This document shows positions 26,293-34,891 of a stretch of DNA of 64,000 nucleotides, one piece after another (position 1 is the first letter of the stretch; every line of letters starts with the position of its first letter). The notes below the pieces were generated by a model. The model was not told the DNA's origin and did no database searches. It was given only the letters and a program-made list of their open reading frames with translations. A program made the position numbers and the translations under genes. The DNA comes from Acidimicrobiia bacterium. Lineage in GTDB: Bacteria > Actinomycetota > Acidimicrobiia > Acidimicrobiales > Poriferisodalaceae. Where the stretch lies: assembly GCA_022820925.1 (NCBI GenBank), contig JAJEEO010000008.1:1-64000 (forward strand), read 5' to 3'.

Positions 26293-27570
26293 CTACTCCC
26301 AGTTCGCGACGAGCGTGTCGACTCCGCCGACCACCCTGTGGATGGACACGGGCTTGTCGGGAATGCCGTTCGTTCCGGCATATCCCATCTCTCCGGTGAA
26401 CCCTTCAAAGCTCTCGATTGCCGCAACGGCCGCTCCGATCTCGACGGGGTCGTCAGATCCGGAATCGAGCATGCCTTGGATGCCCAAGAGCATCGAGTCG
26501 GCATACAGGCCGGCGAACGTGCCCGATTCGAGCTGTTCGCCATGACGGTCCGCATAGCTCTGCAGCAACAGGTCGATGCGGCCACCTGGCTCGGCGAAGG
26601 CGTGGGTTGTGTGCACCATGCCCTCCGACTCTTCGGGTGCAGCGAACAGCAGGCCGGTGGCCTCGAACGCATCTGTGCCGAGGTACGTGATCTCGGCGAG
26701 GCCCTGCGCCTCGAGCTGGCTTCGCAGCGCCGTGACCTGGAATGCGAGCATCGCCGAGTACAAGACCTCATCGCCCTGCGCAATGCCTGCGAGTTCGTTC
26801 ACTTGCGCCGAGAAATCGACATCTTCGATCGGCACGTAGTTCTGATCGGAGATGACTTCGCCGCCGCCGGCTTCGAACACTTCGGTGAAGATCTCGGGGT
26901 TGTAGCCGAAGTAGGGGCCAGGGGAACTGAAGGTGATCGCCCTGGTATGTCCTTGCTCGAGGGCCCACTCGGCCGCCGCTGTGGCCTGCCGCGTGTCGTC
27001 GAACGTCACCAGGAATGAGTTGGCACCGACATCGGGAAGGCTCGGCTCTGTCGACGCTGCAAAGAACACGGGGACGTTGCCCTCGGTGACCTGCAGCACG
27101 GGCTGGCCGAAATCGGCGAACGGCGGACCGATCAGGAAGTGGGCGCCGAATTCAAGCAGGTCCTGAGTGGCTCGGGCCGTGACTTCAGGGTCTCCCTGGA
27201 TGTCCTGCACGGAGACATCAACCGGCCGTCCACCGACGCCGCCGATGCAGTTGATCAAGTCCGCGAGGTGGGTGACTGCCTGACTGCCGGGGATATCGGC
27301 GAAGCCCGAAACCTCGCCGAAGTCCATGGCCATGCCGACACGGATCGGATCGCCAGAAGGTGCATCGACGCAGTTGTCGAGATCGGCTGCCAACGCCGCG
27401 TCGATGTCGACGTGTGTCGCCATCTCAGCCATGGCTTCGGTCGGCGCTGGCGCCTCGGTGACGGCCGGGGCCTCCGTGGCCGCTGGCTCGGCCTCGGTTG
27501 TGTCGTCGTCACCGCATGCTGCGCCGAGCAGCGCGACGACGGCCAGCAAGACCAGGATGCGTCGTTTCAT
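26293..27570 (-). CDS. LivJ-type substrate-binding lipoprotein
   Basis: This 425-residue protein has a signal peptide with lipobox LLGAAC, a Thr/Glu/Ala/Pro linker, then a type I periplasmic binding fold (GMAMDFGEVSG; AAEWALEQGHTRAIT; YLGTDAF). It is the extracellular receptor of the ABC transporter encoded just downstream. The ligand cannot be deduced. The ATG follows GGGAGGG. It is divergent from the first glutamine synthetase-like gene, 90 bases away, suggesting shared control. Confidence 0.9.
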   Translation of the reverse strand: MKRRILVLLAVVALLGAACGDDDTTEAEPAATEAPAVTEAPAPTEAMAEMATHVDIDAALAADLDNCVDAPSGDPIRVGMAMDFGEVSGFADIPGSQAVTHLADLINCIGGVGGRPVDVSVQDIQGDPEVTARATQDLLEFGAHFLIGPPFADFGQPVLQVTEGNVPVFFAASTEPSLPDVGANSFLVTFDDTRQATAAAEWALEQGHTRAITFSSPGPYFGYNPEIFTEVFEAGGGEVISDQNYVPIEDVDFSAQVNELAGIAQGDEVLYSAMLAFQVTALRSQLEAQGLAEITYLGTDAFEATGLLFAAPEESEGMVHTTHAFAEPGGRIDLLLQSYADRHGEQLESGTFAGLYADSMLLGIQGMLDSGSDDPVEIGAAVAAIESFEGFTGEMGYAGTNGIPDKPVSIHRVVGGVDTLVANWE

Positions 27571-27602
27571 GGTGGAACCCTCCCATGGTTCGAGTCGATG
27601 CT

Positions 27603-27623
27603 AGCCCTGCTCGCTTGAGGGCT
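27603..27623. promoter_or_regulatory. Inverted repeat between the binding-protein and ligase genes
   Basis: AGCCCT and AGGGCT form 6-bp arms separated by nine bases in the 90-base gap between two divergent genes. It could be an operator, but the arms are short and GC-rich, so chance is not excluded. Confidence 0.3.
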
Positions 27624-27660
27624 CGTATAGCTTCTGCTGCGTCTGGGGAAGGAACGAACC

Positions 27661-28965
27661 ATGGCCAATGAACGCGTCCGGATGCTGTGGCCCGATCATC
27701 TCGGTCTCGCCCGGGGCAAGTACCTGCCCGCAGCGTTCGCACAAGGGGGCACCGGCCACGCTGCGGCCGTGTACAGCTTGGCCTACGACCGCTCGTTCAT
27801 CGCGGCGCCTGGGTCGGGCGTGCTCGACGGCTTTCCCGACATGCACGCCACCTTCGAGGCGGCAGACCTGCGCCCCGGCTGGGACGACGACCGCACCCAA
27901 GTGGCCGTGTGCGACCTGTCCCAGGGGGGTGAGCCGTTCCGCTACTCGGCCAGGTACGCCCTGCGCAAGGCGATCGCAGATTGGGAAGCCCTCGGCTACC
28001 GCCCGATGGTGGGCATCGAGTTCGAGGCCTATGTGCTCGAGCACACCGATGAGCACGGCTGGCAGCGCTGGGACACGCCCGAGTCGTACGTGTACGGCAC
28101 GGGCCGCTTCGTGGACCCCATCGGCCTGATGGACGAGATCACCGACCTCGCTGCGGCCAGCGAGATCATGCTCGAATCGGTGAACGCCGAGTTCGACTCG
28201 GGCCAGTTCGAGCTCACTCTGCGCTACACCGAGGCACTGCGGGCCGCGGACGATGCGTTCCTGTTCAAGGTGCTGGCCCGTGAGCGGGCCATGGACCACG
28301 GCCGCCGGCTCACGTTCTTGGGCAAGCCGTACGCCGAGCTGGAGGGCAACGGAGTTCACGTCAACTTCTCGCTGCTCGACGCCGACGGCAACAACGCCCT
28401 CGCCGATCCCCGCACCGGCGACGGGCTGTCGGAGCTGGCGAAGAGCTGCCTGGCCGGTCTGTGCGCCCATCACCAGGGGCTCACGCCGCTGTGCGCTCCC
28501 ACTGTGAACGCCTACCGGCGCCTGCGGCCATTCACCTTCAGCGGCCGACGGGCGAATTGGGGCTACGACCACCGTGTGGTGGGCACCCGCGTCCCGCCCG
28601 AGCGAGGCGAGCGCACACGCATCGAATCACGCCTGGCCGACGGCACGTGCAACGTCCACACGGCCATCGCCGCAGTGCTGCAGGCGGCACGCCTGGGCGT
28701 GGTCGACGAGATTTCCTGCCCCGAGCCCGAGACCAACGACGGCATGGAAGCCTGGAACACCGAGGTCACCTCAGCGCTCAACCTGACCGACGCCTTGGAC
28801 CACTTGCGTGCCGACACTGCACTCGCCGAAGCAGTCAGCAGCGACCTCGTCGACAACTTCCTCGCCATCAAAGACGCCGAGTGGGAGCGCTACGTCACCG
28901 CCGTAGGCGAGCCCTCCGACGACATCAGCGAGTGGGAGATCAACGAGTACCTCCCCTACCACTGA
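27661..28965 (+). CDS. Glutamine synthetase-like ligase (gamma-glutamylamide type)
   Basis: The 434-residue product has the two-part glutamine synthetase fold: a short beta-grasp N-terminus (VRMLWPDHLGLARGKYLP) and a catalytic barrel with EFEAYVLE (metal-binding Glu), GNGVHVNFSLLD and NAYRRLRPFTF. It differs from ammonia-assimilating GlnA in lacking the adenylylation loop and in TCNVHTAIAAVLQA where GlnA has NPY. That is typical of enzymes that join glutamate to amines, such as PuuA, IpuC or TdnQ. Start ATG follows GGAAGGA. Activity on a particular amine is not known. The second copy lies convergently 72 bases away. Confidence 0.85.
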   Translation: MANERVRMLWPDHLGLARGKYLPAAFAQGGTGHAAAVYSLAYDRSFIAAPGSGVLDGFPDMHATFEAADLRPGWDDDRTQVAVCDLSQGGEPFRYSARYALRKAIADWEALGYRPMVGIEFEAYVLEHTDEHGWQRWDTPESYVYGTGRFVDPIGLMDEITDLAAASEIMLESVNAEFDSGQFELTLRYTEALRAADDAFLFKVLARERAMDHGRRLTFLGKPYAELEGNGVHVNFSLLDADGNNALADPRTGDGLSELAKSCLAGLCAHHQGLTPLCAPTVNAYRRLRPFTFSGRRANWGYDHRVVGTRVPPERGERTRIESRLADGTCNVHTAIAAVLQAARLGVVDEISCPEPETNDGMEAWNTEVTSALNLTDALDHLRADTALAEAVSSDLVDNFLAIKDAEWERYVTAVGEPSDDISEWEINEYLPYH

Positions 28966-28994
28966 GTGCCCGGCGACCCGTCGCCGAGGCTGAC

Positions 28995-29011
28995 GCCGGC
29001 CGCGAGCCGGC
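28995..29011. terminator. GC hairpin between convergent ligase genes
   Basis: GCCGGC-CGCGA-GCCGGC is a perfect 6-bp stem in the 71-base gap between two convergent genes. It lacks a T-tract on either strand, so it is only a possible bidirectional termination site. Confidence 0.35.
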
Positions 29012-29036
29012 GCCGGGACTCCCGCGACGGTGCTGC

Positions 29037-30440
29037 TCAGGTGAATTCGAGGTAGCGGTCGCGCTCCCAGTCGGTCACTTCGTCGCCGACCGGGTCGCAG
29101 CCGGCCTCGGTGAACTTGTCGAGCTCGGCTTTGGCCATCAGGACGAAGTTGGTTGAGAATTCCTCCCCCAGCGCTGCAGCCAGCGAACTCCCCTCGTATG
29201 CCGCGATGCCGTCGGCGGCGTTGTTGGGCAGCGGCACCGTGTCGCCGGGTTCGTCGTACATGTCGCCCACACTCATCGGACCCGGATCGGCACCCCGCTC
29301 GAGGCCGTCGGCGCCTGCCGCCAGCAGGCCGGCGATCATCAGGTAGGGGTTGGCATCGGCGCCCGCAGACCGGAACTCGACGCGGTTCGCGCTGCCCGCG
29401 CCGACCGTGCAGCGGCACATCACCGACCGGTTGTCGAGCCCCCAGTGCACGTGGGTGGGCGCGAACGTGTACGGCCGCACCCGCTTGTAGCCGTTGGGCA
29501 CCGGGCTGCCGAGCAGCGACAGCGCGCCGGCGTTGTCGAGCAGGCCGCCCAGCCACTGCGACATGACATCGTCGGGAGCATCCCCGGCGGTCGCGAACAC
29601 GCTGGCGTCGCCGTCGGACAGGCTGGTGTGCACGTGCATGCCGCTGCCCGAGGGCTCGGTCCACGGCTTGGGCATGAAAGTTGCCTTCAGCCCGGTCTCC
29701 TCGGCGATCTCCTTGACGATGCTCTTGTAGAGCGCCGTGTTGTCTGCGGTGGTCATGGCATCGGCGTGGGCGACATTGATCTCGATCTGGCCCGGCCCGT
29801 ACTCAGGATTCGACGACTCCACCGGAATGCCGGCGTCGATCATCGCGAGGCGCATCGCCAGCAGCACCGCTTCGATGTCGCCCCGATCGGTGAGCGACGA
29901 GTACTGGATGTGCTCCTGGGTGAACGACCAGTCGGCCTCGCACAGGTAGAACTCCATCTCGGTGGCCACCACGGGGCTGTAGCCCAGCGCTTCGCACCGC
30001 TCGATCTGGCGGGCCAGCACCGTGCGCGGCGCTATCGGGTGAAGCTCGTGGGCCGGATCGAGGCTGTCCGCGAACACCAGCGCGTAGCCATTGCGGTGAC
30101 CGAACAGGCGCAGCGTGCCCAGGTCGGGAACCAGATGCGTGTCCAGGAAGCCCTTCGCCATGTTGATGTAGGGGCTGTCGACCAGATCGTTGTGCAGGTC
30201 GAAGATGTAGATGGCGTCGGCCAGGTGACAGCCGCCTTCGGCGACCGAGCGCAGGAAATGGTCGACAGGGAAGCGCTTGCCGCGCAGGTGACCGTAGGTG
30301 TCGACGATGGCCACCTCGACGGTGTGCACATCGGCAAGGCGGAGTCTCTGCTCGACGGCGGCGGCGACCCCGCCCGCGGAAGCCTCCACTGAGGACGGCC
30401 CTTCGTACTCGGCGCCTTCGATCGCGGTGAGTCTGGTCAT
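29037..30440 (-). CDS. Glutamine synthetase-like ligase, second copy
   Basis: This 467-residue protein has the complete catalytic set: IVDTYGHLRGKRFP in the beta-grasp domain, TEMEFYLCE, GSGMHVHTSLSD (ATP/glutamate loop), NGYKRVRPYTFAP, the arginine-rich NRVEFRSAGADANPY and a C-terminal ELDKF. It is closer to classical gamma-glutamylamine ligases than the neighbouring copy. The ATG at 30440 is directly preceded by AGGAGG; an in-frame ATG five codons earlier overlaps this ribosome site and is less likely. It is divergent from the first P450, with an inverted repeat between them. Confidence 0.87.
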   Translation of the reverse strand: MTRLTAIEGAEYEGPSSVEASAGGVAAAVEQRLRLADVHTVEVAIVDTYGHLRGKRFPVDHFLRSVAEGGCHLADAIYIFDLHNDLVDSPYINMAKGFLDTHLVPDLGTLRLFGHRNGYALVFADSLDPAHELHPIAPRTVLARQIERCEALGYSPVVATEMEFYLCEADWSFTQEHIQYSSLTDRGDIEAVLLAMRLAMIDAGIPVESSNPEYGPGQIEINVAHADAMTTADNTALYKSIVKEIAEETGLKATFMPKPWTEPSGSGMHVHTSLSDGDASVFATAGDAPDDVMSQWLGGLLDNAGALSLLGSPVPNGYKRVRPYTFAPTHVHWGLDNRSVMCRCTVGAGSANRVEFRSAGADANPYLMIAGLLAAGADGLERGADPGPMSVGDMYDEPGDTVPLPNNAADGIAAYEGSSLAAALGEEFSTNFVLMAKAELDKFTEAGCDPVGDEVTDWERDRYLEFT

Positions 30441-30483
30441 GAACGGCCTCCTCATTGCCGGGGAAACTATGACAGGGACATGG

Positions 30484-30505
30484 GGACAGGGGCATTGGCC
30501 TGTCC
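30484..30505. promoter_or_regulatory. Inverted repeat between ligase 2 and P450 1 (candidate operator)
   Basis: GGACAGG and CCTGTCC form perfect 7-bp arms with an 8-base spacer in the 94-base divergent gap. A half-site-like direct copy, GACAGGGACAT, lies just upstream at 30471 against GACAGGGGCAT at 30485. The layout fits a regulator that controls both genes. Confidence 0.5.
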
Positions 30506-30534
30506 GCGAGCGGCCACAGGCTTACCATTCGGCT

Positions 30535-31830
30535 GTGACGACCGGAGCCACATCCCGCGCGAATCCGCAGTCTGACATCGACGTCGCCGACGCAGCCCGC
30601 TATGCCCACGGCATCGGATGGGACGACTTCCGAACGCTGCGCCGGCAGCCAGGGCTGCATTGGAACCGGTACGAGGACCACGGATTCTGGGCGGTGACAC
30701 GCCACGCCGACGTGTGCGAGGTGTCGCGCCATCCCGAGCGCTTCTCCTCCGCGATCGGGCACGTCAACCTGTGGGACCTCGAGGCCGACGCACTGGAGGC
30801 CCGCCGCTCGATCCTCGAGCACGACCCGCCGGCGCACACCCGGCTGCGGCGCGTCGTGTCCAAGGCGTTCACCCCCCGCCAGATGCGCCGGTACACCGAG
30901 CGCACCCGTGACATTGCCGACGAGCTGCTCGACGTGGTGGTCGAGCGAGGCGGCGGAGACTGGGTGGAGCTGGTGGCCGCACCGCTGCCGATCCGGGTGA
31001 TCATCGCGATCCTGGGCGTGCCGCCAGAAGACGCCGACTACATGGTGGAGCTGTCGAATCACCTGGTGGAGGGCACCACCGAGAGCCAATCGCTGCCCCC
31101 CGACGCCTATGGCAACACGACGCCGTTGCGTCTGCTGCCCTTCGGCAGCCCTGCCGCGTGGGGTCTGTACGAGTACGGGGCCAAGCTGGGCGACGAGCGG
31201 TTGGAGCACCCCACCGACGACGTCGTGAGCCACTTGGTTCACGCCGAAGTCGGCGGCGACCGTCTGACCGCGACCGAGTTCCGGAACTTCTTCCAGGTGC
31301 TGGTGTTCGGCGGCAACGAGACGACTCGCACTGCGATCACCCATGGGACGATGGCGTTTGCCGACCATCCCGACCAGTGGGACCGGCTGGTGGCCGACCG
31401 TGACCTGCTGCCGAGCGCGGTCGAAGAGGTCATCCGCTGGGCGTCGCCGATATTGCACATGCGCCGCACCGCGGCGATCGATACCGAGCTGGCCGGCACC
31501 GCGATCTCGGCGGGCGACAAGGTGGTGATGTGGTACCCGTCGGCCAACCGTGACGAGGCGGTGTTCGAGCGGCCCGACGAGTTCGACATCGGCCGGGCCG
31601 ACAACGCACAGATCGCCTTCGGCGGCGGCGGGCCGCACTTCTGCCTCGGCGCCTACCTGGCCCGCATGGAGCTGACCGTGCTGCTCGAAGCCATGCTGGA
31701 CCGCGGCATCCGGCCAGCCAGCGCAACCGACCTGGTACGCATCGGGTCGAACTTCGTCCACGGCGTGGAATCGGTGGAGATCGCTGTTGACGTCGCGGTC
31801 GACGGTGCCCGCGCCGCTGTGCGAGCCTGA
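30535..31830 (+). CDS. Cytochrome P450, first of tandem pair
   Basis: This 431-residue soluble bacterial P450 has the I-helix oxygen-binding motif FGGNETTRT, the ExxR motif EEVIRW and the heme loop FGGGGPHFCLGAYLARME with the cysteine ligand. Soluble actinobacterial P450s need a ferredoxin and reductase, neither of which is encoded nearby. The GTG start at 30535 is inferred from family alignment; the upstream ribosome site is weak, and longer starts would run into the divergent gene. The second P450 starts 4 bases after its stop. Confidence 0.9.
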   Translation: MTTGATSRANPQSDIDVADAARYAHGIGWDDFRTLRRQPGLHWNRYEDHGFWAVTRHADVCEVSRHPERFSSAIGHVNLWDLEADALEARRSILEHDPPAHTRLRRVVSKAFTPRQMRRYTERTRDIADELLDVVVERGGGDWVELVAAPLPIRVIIAILGVPPEDADYMVELSNHLVEGTTESQSLPPDAYGNTTPLRLLPFGSPAAWGLYEYGAKLGDERLEHPTDDVVSHLVHAEVGGDRLTATEFRNFFQVLVFGGNETTRTAITHGTMAFADHPDQWDRLVADRDLLPSAVEEVIRWASPILHMRRTAAIDTELAGTAISAGDKVVMWYPSANRDEAVFERPDEFDIGRADNAQIAFGGGGPHFCLGAYLARMELTVLLEAMLDRGIRPASATDLVRIGSNFVHGVESVEIAVDVAVDGARAAVRA

Positions 31831-31834
31831 GCCG

Positions 31835-33127
31835 ATGAGCACCTGGGCTGAGCCGTACCTCGACGACCTAGGGCCCGACGACGTCAACATCTCCGATCAC
31901 GACGTCTGGACCCGGGGCGTGCCCCATGCCACGTTCGCCCGGCTGCGCCGGGAAGAACCGGTGGCATGGATCGACGAGGTCGACGGCCGCGGCTACTGGG
32001 CGGTCACCAAGTACGAGGACGCGTTTCGCATCAGCCGAGACACCCAGACCTTCACCTCCGCCCAGGGCATCCGGCTCGAGGACATGGCGCCCGACGAGCT
32101 CGAGGCGCGCAAGACGATGATGGAGATGGACCCGCCCGAGCACACGAGGTACCGGCGCCTGGTGAGCCGTGGGTTCACGCCGCGGGTGGTGCACACCTAC
32201 GAGGCTGCCATCCGGGGGCTGGCCTGCGAGGTGCTCGACCGGGCGCTGGGTGAGGAGCGGTTCGACTTCGTCACCGAGGTGGCGACCGAGCTGCCCATGC
32301 GGATGCTGGGCCGCATGCTGGGCACCAGCGACGCCGACGGCCACCAGCTCGTGGAGTGGGGCGACGCGCTGCTCGGCAACACCGACCCCGACTTCACCGA
32401 CTACCCCGTCGGCTTGGTGGACACCGACGAGTTCCGCTTCATGCCGTTCCGCAGCCCGGCCACCGTGGAGATCTTCGAGTACGCGGCGGCCCAGGCGGCG
32501 CAGCGACGCGAATGCCCGACCAGGGACGTGATCAGCCAGCTCCTGGCGCCCACCACCGACGGCACGCCGCTGACCGACCTGGAGTTCAAGAACTTCTTCA
32601 CGCTGCTGATCGCGGCGGGCAACGACACCACCCGCTACACGATGACCCACGGGCTGTGGGTGCTGATGGCCCACCCCCACCTGTTCGACACCTGGCGGGC
32701 GGCGGTGCTGGCGGGCAACGAGTCGTTGACGGCGACGGCGGTGGAGGAAGTGCTGCGGGCCAGCTCGGTCACCACGCACTTCCGGCGCACTGCTACGTGC
32801 GACACCGAGATACGGGGCACCAAGGTGCGGGCCGGCGACAAGGTGGTGCTGTACTACATCAGCGCCGATCACGACGACGACCGATTTGAGCATCCCTACC
32901 GGTTCGACTTGGCCCGTCAGGACAACGAGCACATGGCCTTCGGCCGCAACGGCCCGCACCTGTGCCTGGGGGCCTGGCTGGCCCGCATGGAGATCAAGGT
33001 GGTGTTCGAGGAGCTGCTGCGGCGGGTGGTGCGCATCGAACAGGACGGCGCCGTGGAGCGGCTGCGGTCCAACTTCATCTCCGGCATCAAGCACCTGCCC
33101 GTACGCGTGGTCGAGCTGGCTGCATGA
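31835..33127 (+). CDS. Cytochrome P450, second of tandem pair
   Basis: The 430-residue product carries AAGNDTTRYT (I-helix), EEVLRA (ExxR) and FGRNGPHLCLGAWLARME (heme loop). It is clearly a paralogue of the preceding P450 but divergent enough to expect a different substrate position or product. The ATG at 31835 sits 4 bases after the first P450 and its stop overlaps the amidotransferase start (ATGA), so three genes form one transcript. Confidence 0.92.
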   Translation: MSTWAEPYLDDLGPDDVNISDHDVWTRGVPHATFARLRREEPVAWIDEVDGRGYWAVTKYEDAFRISRDTQTFTSAQGIRLEDMAPDELEARKTMMEMDPPEHTRYRRLVSRGFTPRVVHTYEAAIRGLACEVLDRALGEERFDFVTEVATELPMRMLGRMLGTSDADGHQLVEWGDALLGNTDPDFTDYPVGLVDTDEFRFMPFRSPATVEIFEYAAAQAAQRRECPTRDVISQLLAPTTDGTPLTDLEFKNFFTLLIAAGNDTTRYTMTHGLWVLMAHPHLFDTWRAAVLAGNESLTATAVEEVLRASSVTTHFRRTATCDTEIRGTKVRAGDKVVLYYISADHDDDRFEHPYRFDLARQDNEHMAFGRNGPHLCLGAWLARMEIKVVFEELLRRVVRIEQDGAVERLRSNFISGIKHLPVRVVELAA

Positions 33128-33831
33128 GGGCGCTGGTCGTCACGCACGAGGAGACGTCGCGGCCCGGTTTCGTCGGCGATCGCCTGGTGGAGCGCGGCGC
33201 CGAGCTGCACGTCCACGTGATGGTGCCCGACACCTCGCGGCCGGCTGACTTCCAGCCGCTTCCCGACGAGGACTTCGACGTGCTCGTGGTGACGGGCTCG
33301 TACTTCTCGGTCTATGAAGACGCCATCGAGCCGTGGATCGGTGCCGAGCTGGACCTGATTCGCCGTTCGCACGAGCGGGGCACGCCGGTGCTGGGCATCT
33401 GCTTCGGCGGTCAGGCGCTGGCTGCGGCGCTGGGCGGATCGGTGGACCTCTCCCCCGAGACCGAGATCGGCTGGTACCGGATCTCGCCGCCCGACGGCGT
33501 CGAGCTGCCGATCTCGGCCGGACCGTGGATGGAGTGGCATCACGATCGATTCCACTTGCCCGACGGGGCCGAGCTGCTCGCCAGCACCGACATCTGCCCG
33601 CAGCTGTTCCGGATGGGCCGCAGCGTGGGCACCCAGTTCCATCCCGAGATCAGCGTGGAGCTGGCCAGTGAGTGGCTGCGCGAGGCCAGCGACGACTACC
33701 TGACGTCCGTGGGCATCGTCCGCGAGGAGATCCTGGCCGAGGTGGCGCGCAACGAGGCAGCCAACCGCCGCAACTGCTTCGACTTGGTGGACTGGTTTCT
33801 CGACGACGTGGCCAAGGCCCCGCTCGCCTGA
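33124..33831 (+). CDS. Class I glutamine amidotransferase-like hydrolase
   Basis: This 235-residue protein has the GMP-synthase-type amidotransferase fold. It has the nucleophile Cys in LGICFGGQALAAALGG and the His-Glu pair in QFHPE. No synthetase domain follows. Such stand-alone proteins can hydrolyse or transfer gamma-glutamyl groups; PuuD in putrescine breakdown and TdnT in aniline oxidation are class I amidotransferase-like proteins found beside ligases. Coupling by ATGA to the second P450 supports a role in the same pathway. The true substrate is unknown. Confidence 0.85.
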   Translation: MRALVVTHEETSRPGFVGDRLVERGAELHVHVMVPDTSRPADFQPLPDEDFDVLVVTGSYFSVYEDAIEPWIGAELDLIRRSHERGTPVLGICFGGQALAAALGGSVDLSPETEIGWYRISPPDGVELPISAGPWMEWHHDRFHLPDGAELLASTDICPQLFRMGRSVGTQFHPEISVELASEWLREASDDYLTSVGIVREEILAEVARNEAANRRNCFDLVDWFLDDVAKAPLA

Positions 33832-33837
33832 CAGCTC

Positions 33838-34722
33838 TCAGATGGCGAGGCGCTCGCTGAGGTACTCGGCCACCCGTGCCACGCCTTGATCGGCTTCGGG
33901 GAACAGGCCGGCCATCGAGTGCCAGACGTGGATCATCTCGGGCCACACCTCCAGCGTCACGTCCACGCCGGAGGTGCGGGCCTTGTGTGCCAGCCGCTCG
34001 CTGTCGCTCAGCAGCACCTCGTCGTCGCCGCAGTGGATGAGCAGCGGCGGCAGGCCCGAGAGGTCGCCTTCGAGCGGTGACGCGTAGGGATCGGTGGCGT
34101 CGCCGTCGGGGCCGAGGAAGACCCCGGCGATGCGGGTGAGGTCGTCGGCGGTCACCATCGGGTCGCGGTCCGAGCGGGTGACGGCGCTCTCGCCGGAGCC
34201 CGACATGTCGACCCATGGCGAGATCGGCACGGCGGCGGCCGGCAGAGGCAGCCCGAGGTCGCGCAGCTTCATGAGCGTCGACATCGTCAGCCCGCCGCCT
34301 GCGGAATCGCCGGCGATGGCGATCTTGTCGGCAGCGTGGCCGCGGTCGAGCAGCCAGCGGTACACCGCAACCGAGTCCTCCACGGGCGCCGGGTGGGGAT
34401 GCTCGGGCGCCAGCCGGTAGTCCACCGAGAGCACCGGGCAGCCGAGCTGCAACGCCAGATTGCCCGTGAGGTTCCGGTGGGAGCCGATGGACCCGGCGAC
34501 GTAGCCGCCGCCGTGCACGTACTGCACGATGGCATCGCCGGTGGTTTCGTCGGGTGTCTGCAGCTCGCAGGGGACGCCGTTGGCATCCACCATCTCGCCG
34601 GTGACGCCGGCCGGCAGCGGGCGCGCAGTGAGCTCGATGCCCTTGCGCATCGCATCGATGTCGGCCGGCATGGCCTGCGACGCGATGATCTCGCGGATCC
34701 TGTAGAACGCTTCGCTCGCCAT
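33838..34722 (-). CDS. Alpha/beta hydrolase of the hormone-sensitive lipase family
   Basis: This 294-residue esterase-like protein has the oxyanion motif HGGGYVAGS, nucleophile Ser in GDSAGGGLT, a DP(Y) acid region near ATDPYASPLEGD and catalytic His in EMIHVWH. Family members hydrolyse short esters. The ATG at 34722 follows GGGAGGG. It ends 6 bases from the convergent amidotransferase gene and is divergent from the SDR gene. Involvement in the catabolic region is possible but not shown. Confidence 0.88.
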   Translation of the reverse strand: MASEAFYRIREIIASQAMPADIDAMRKGIELTARPLPAGVTGEMVDANGVPCELQTPDETTGDAIVQYVHGGGYVAGSIGSHRNLTGNLALQLGCPVLSVDYRLAPEHPHPAPVEDSVAVYRWLLDRGHAADKIAIAGDSAGGGLTMSTLMKLRDLGLPLPAAAVPISPWVDMSGSGESAVTRSDRDPMVTADDLTRIAGVFLGPDGDATDPYASPLEGDLSGLPPLLIHCGDDEVLLSDSERLAHKARTSGVDVTLEVWPEMIHVWHSMAGLFPEADQGVARVAEYLSERLAI

Positions 34723-34748
34723 CGAGCCCTCCCCTGTGTCGGCCCGCA

Positions 34749-34763
34749 TCGGGACGATCCCGA
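34749..34763. promoter_or_regulatory. Inverted repeat TCGGGA-N3-TCCCGA
   Basis: TCGGGACGATCCCGA has perfect 6-bp arms in the divergent gap between the hydrolase and SDR genes, 27 bases before the hydrolase start. It may be an operator; no regulator gene is adjacent. Confidence 0.4.
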
Positions 34764-34773
34764 CCAGCCGCCA

Positions 34774-34789
34774 CAACGTAGCCACGTTG
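34774..34789. promoter_or_regulatory. Inverted repeat CAACGT-N4-ACGTTG
   Basis: A second perfect 6-bp inverted repeat, CAACGTAGCCACGTTG, lies 10 bases from the previous one in the same divergent gap. Two adjacent dyads raise the chance that this gap carries regulator sites. Confidence 0.4.
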
Positions 34790-34891
34790 GCAAGACGAGG
34801 CCCGACGTAGTCAGGGGCGGCGTCGTAGTGTCGATGCGCCGCACCGGTGAGGCATGCCGGCACGGCCGGAATCCGACGAGGGAGGCCACCC

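Noticed and set aside
29803..31890. Long minus-strand open frame of 695 codons
   Set aside because: It runs antisense to P450 1 and out of frame through ligase 2; the true genes show clear motifs.
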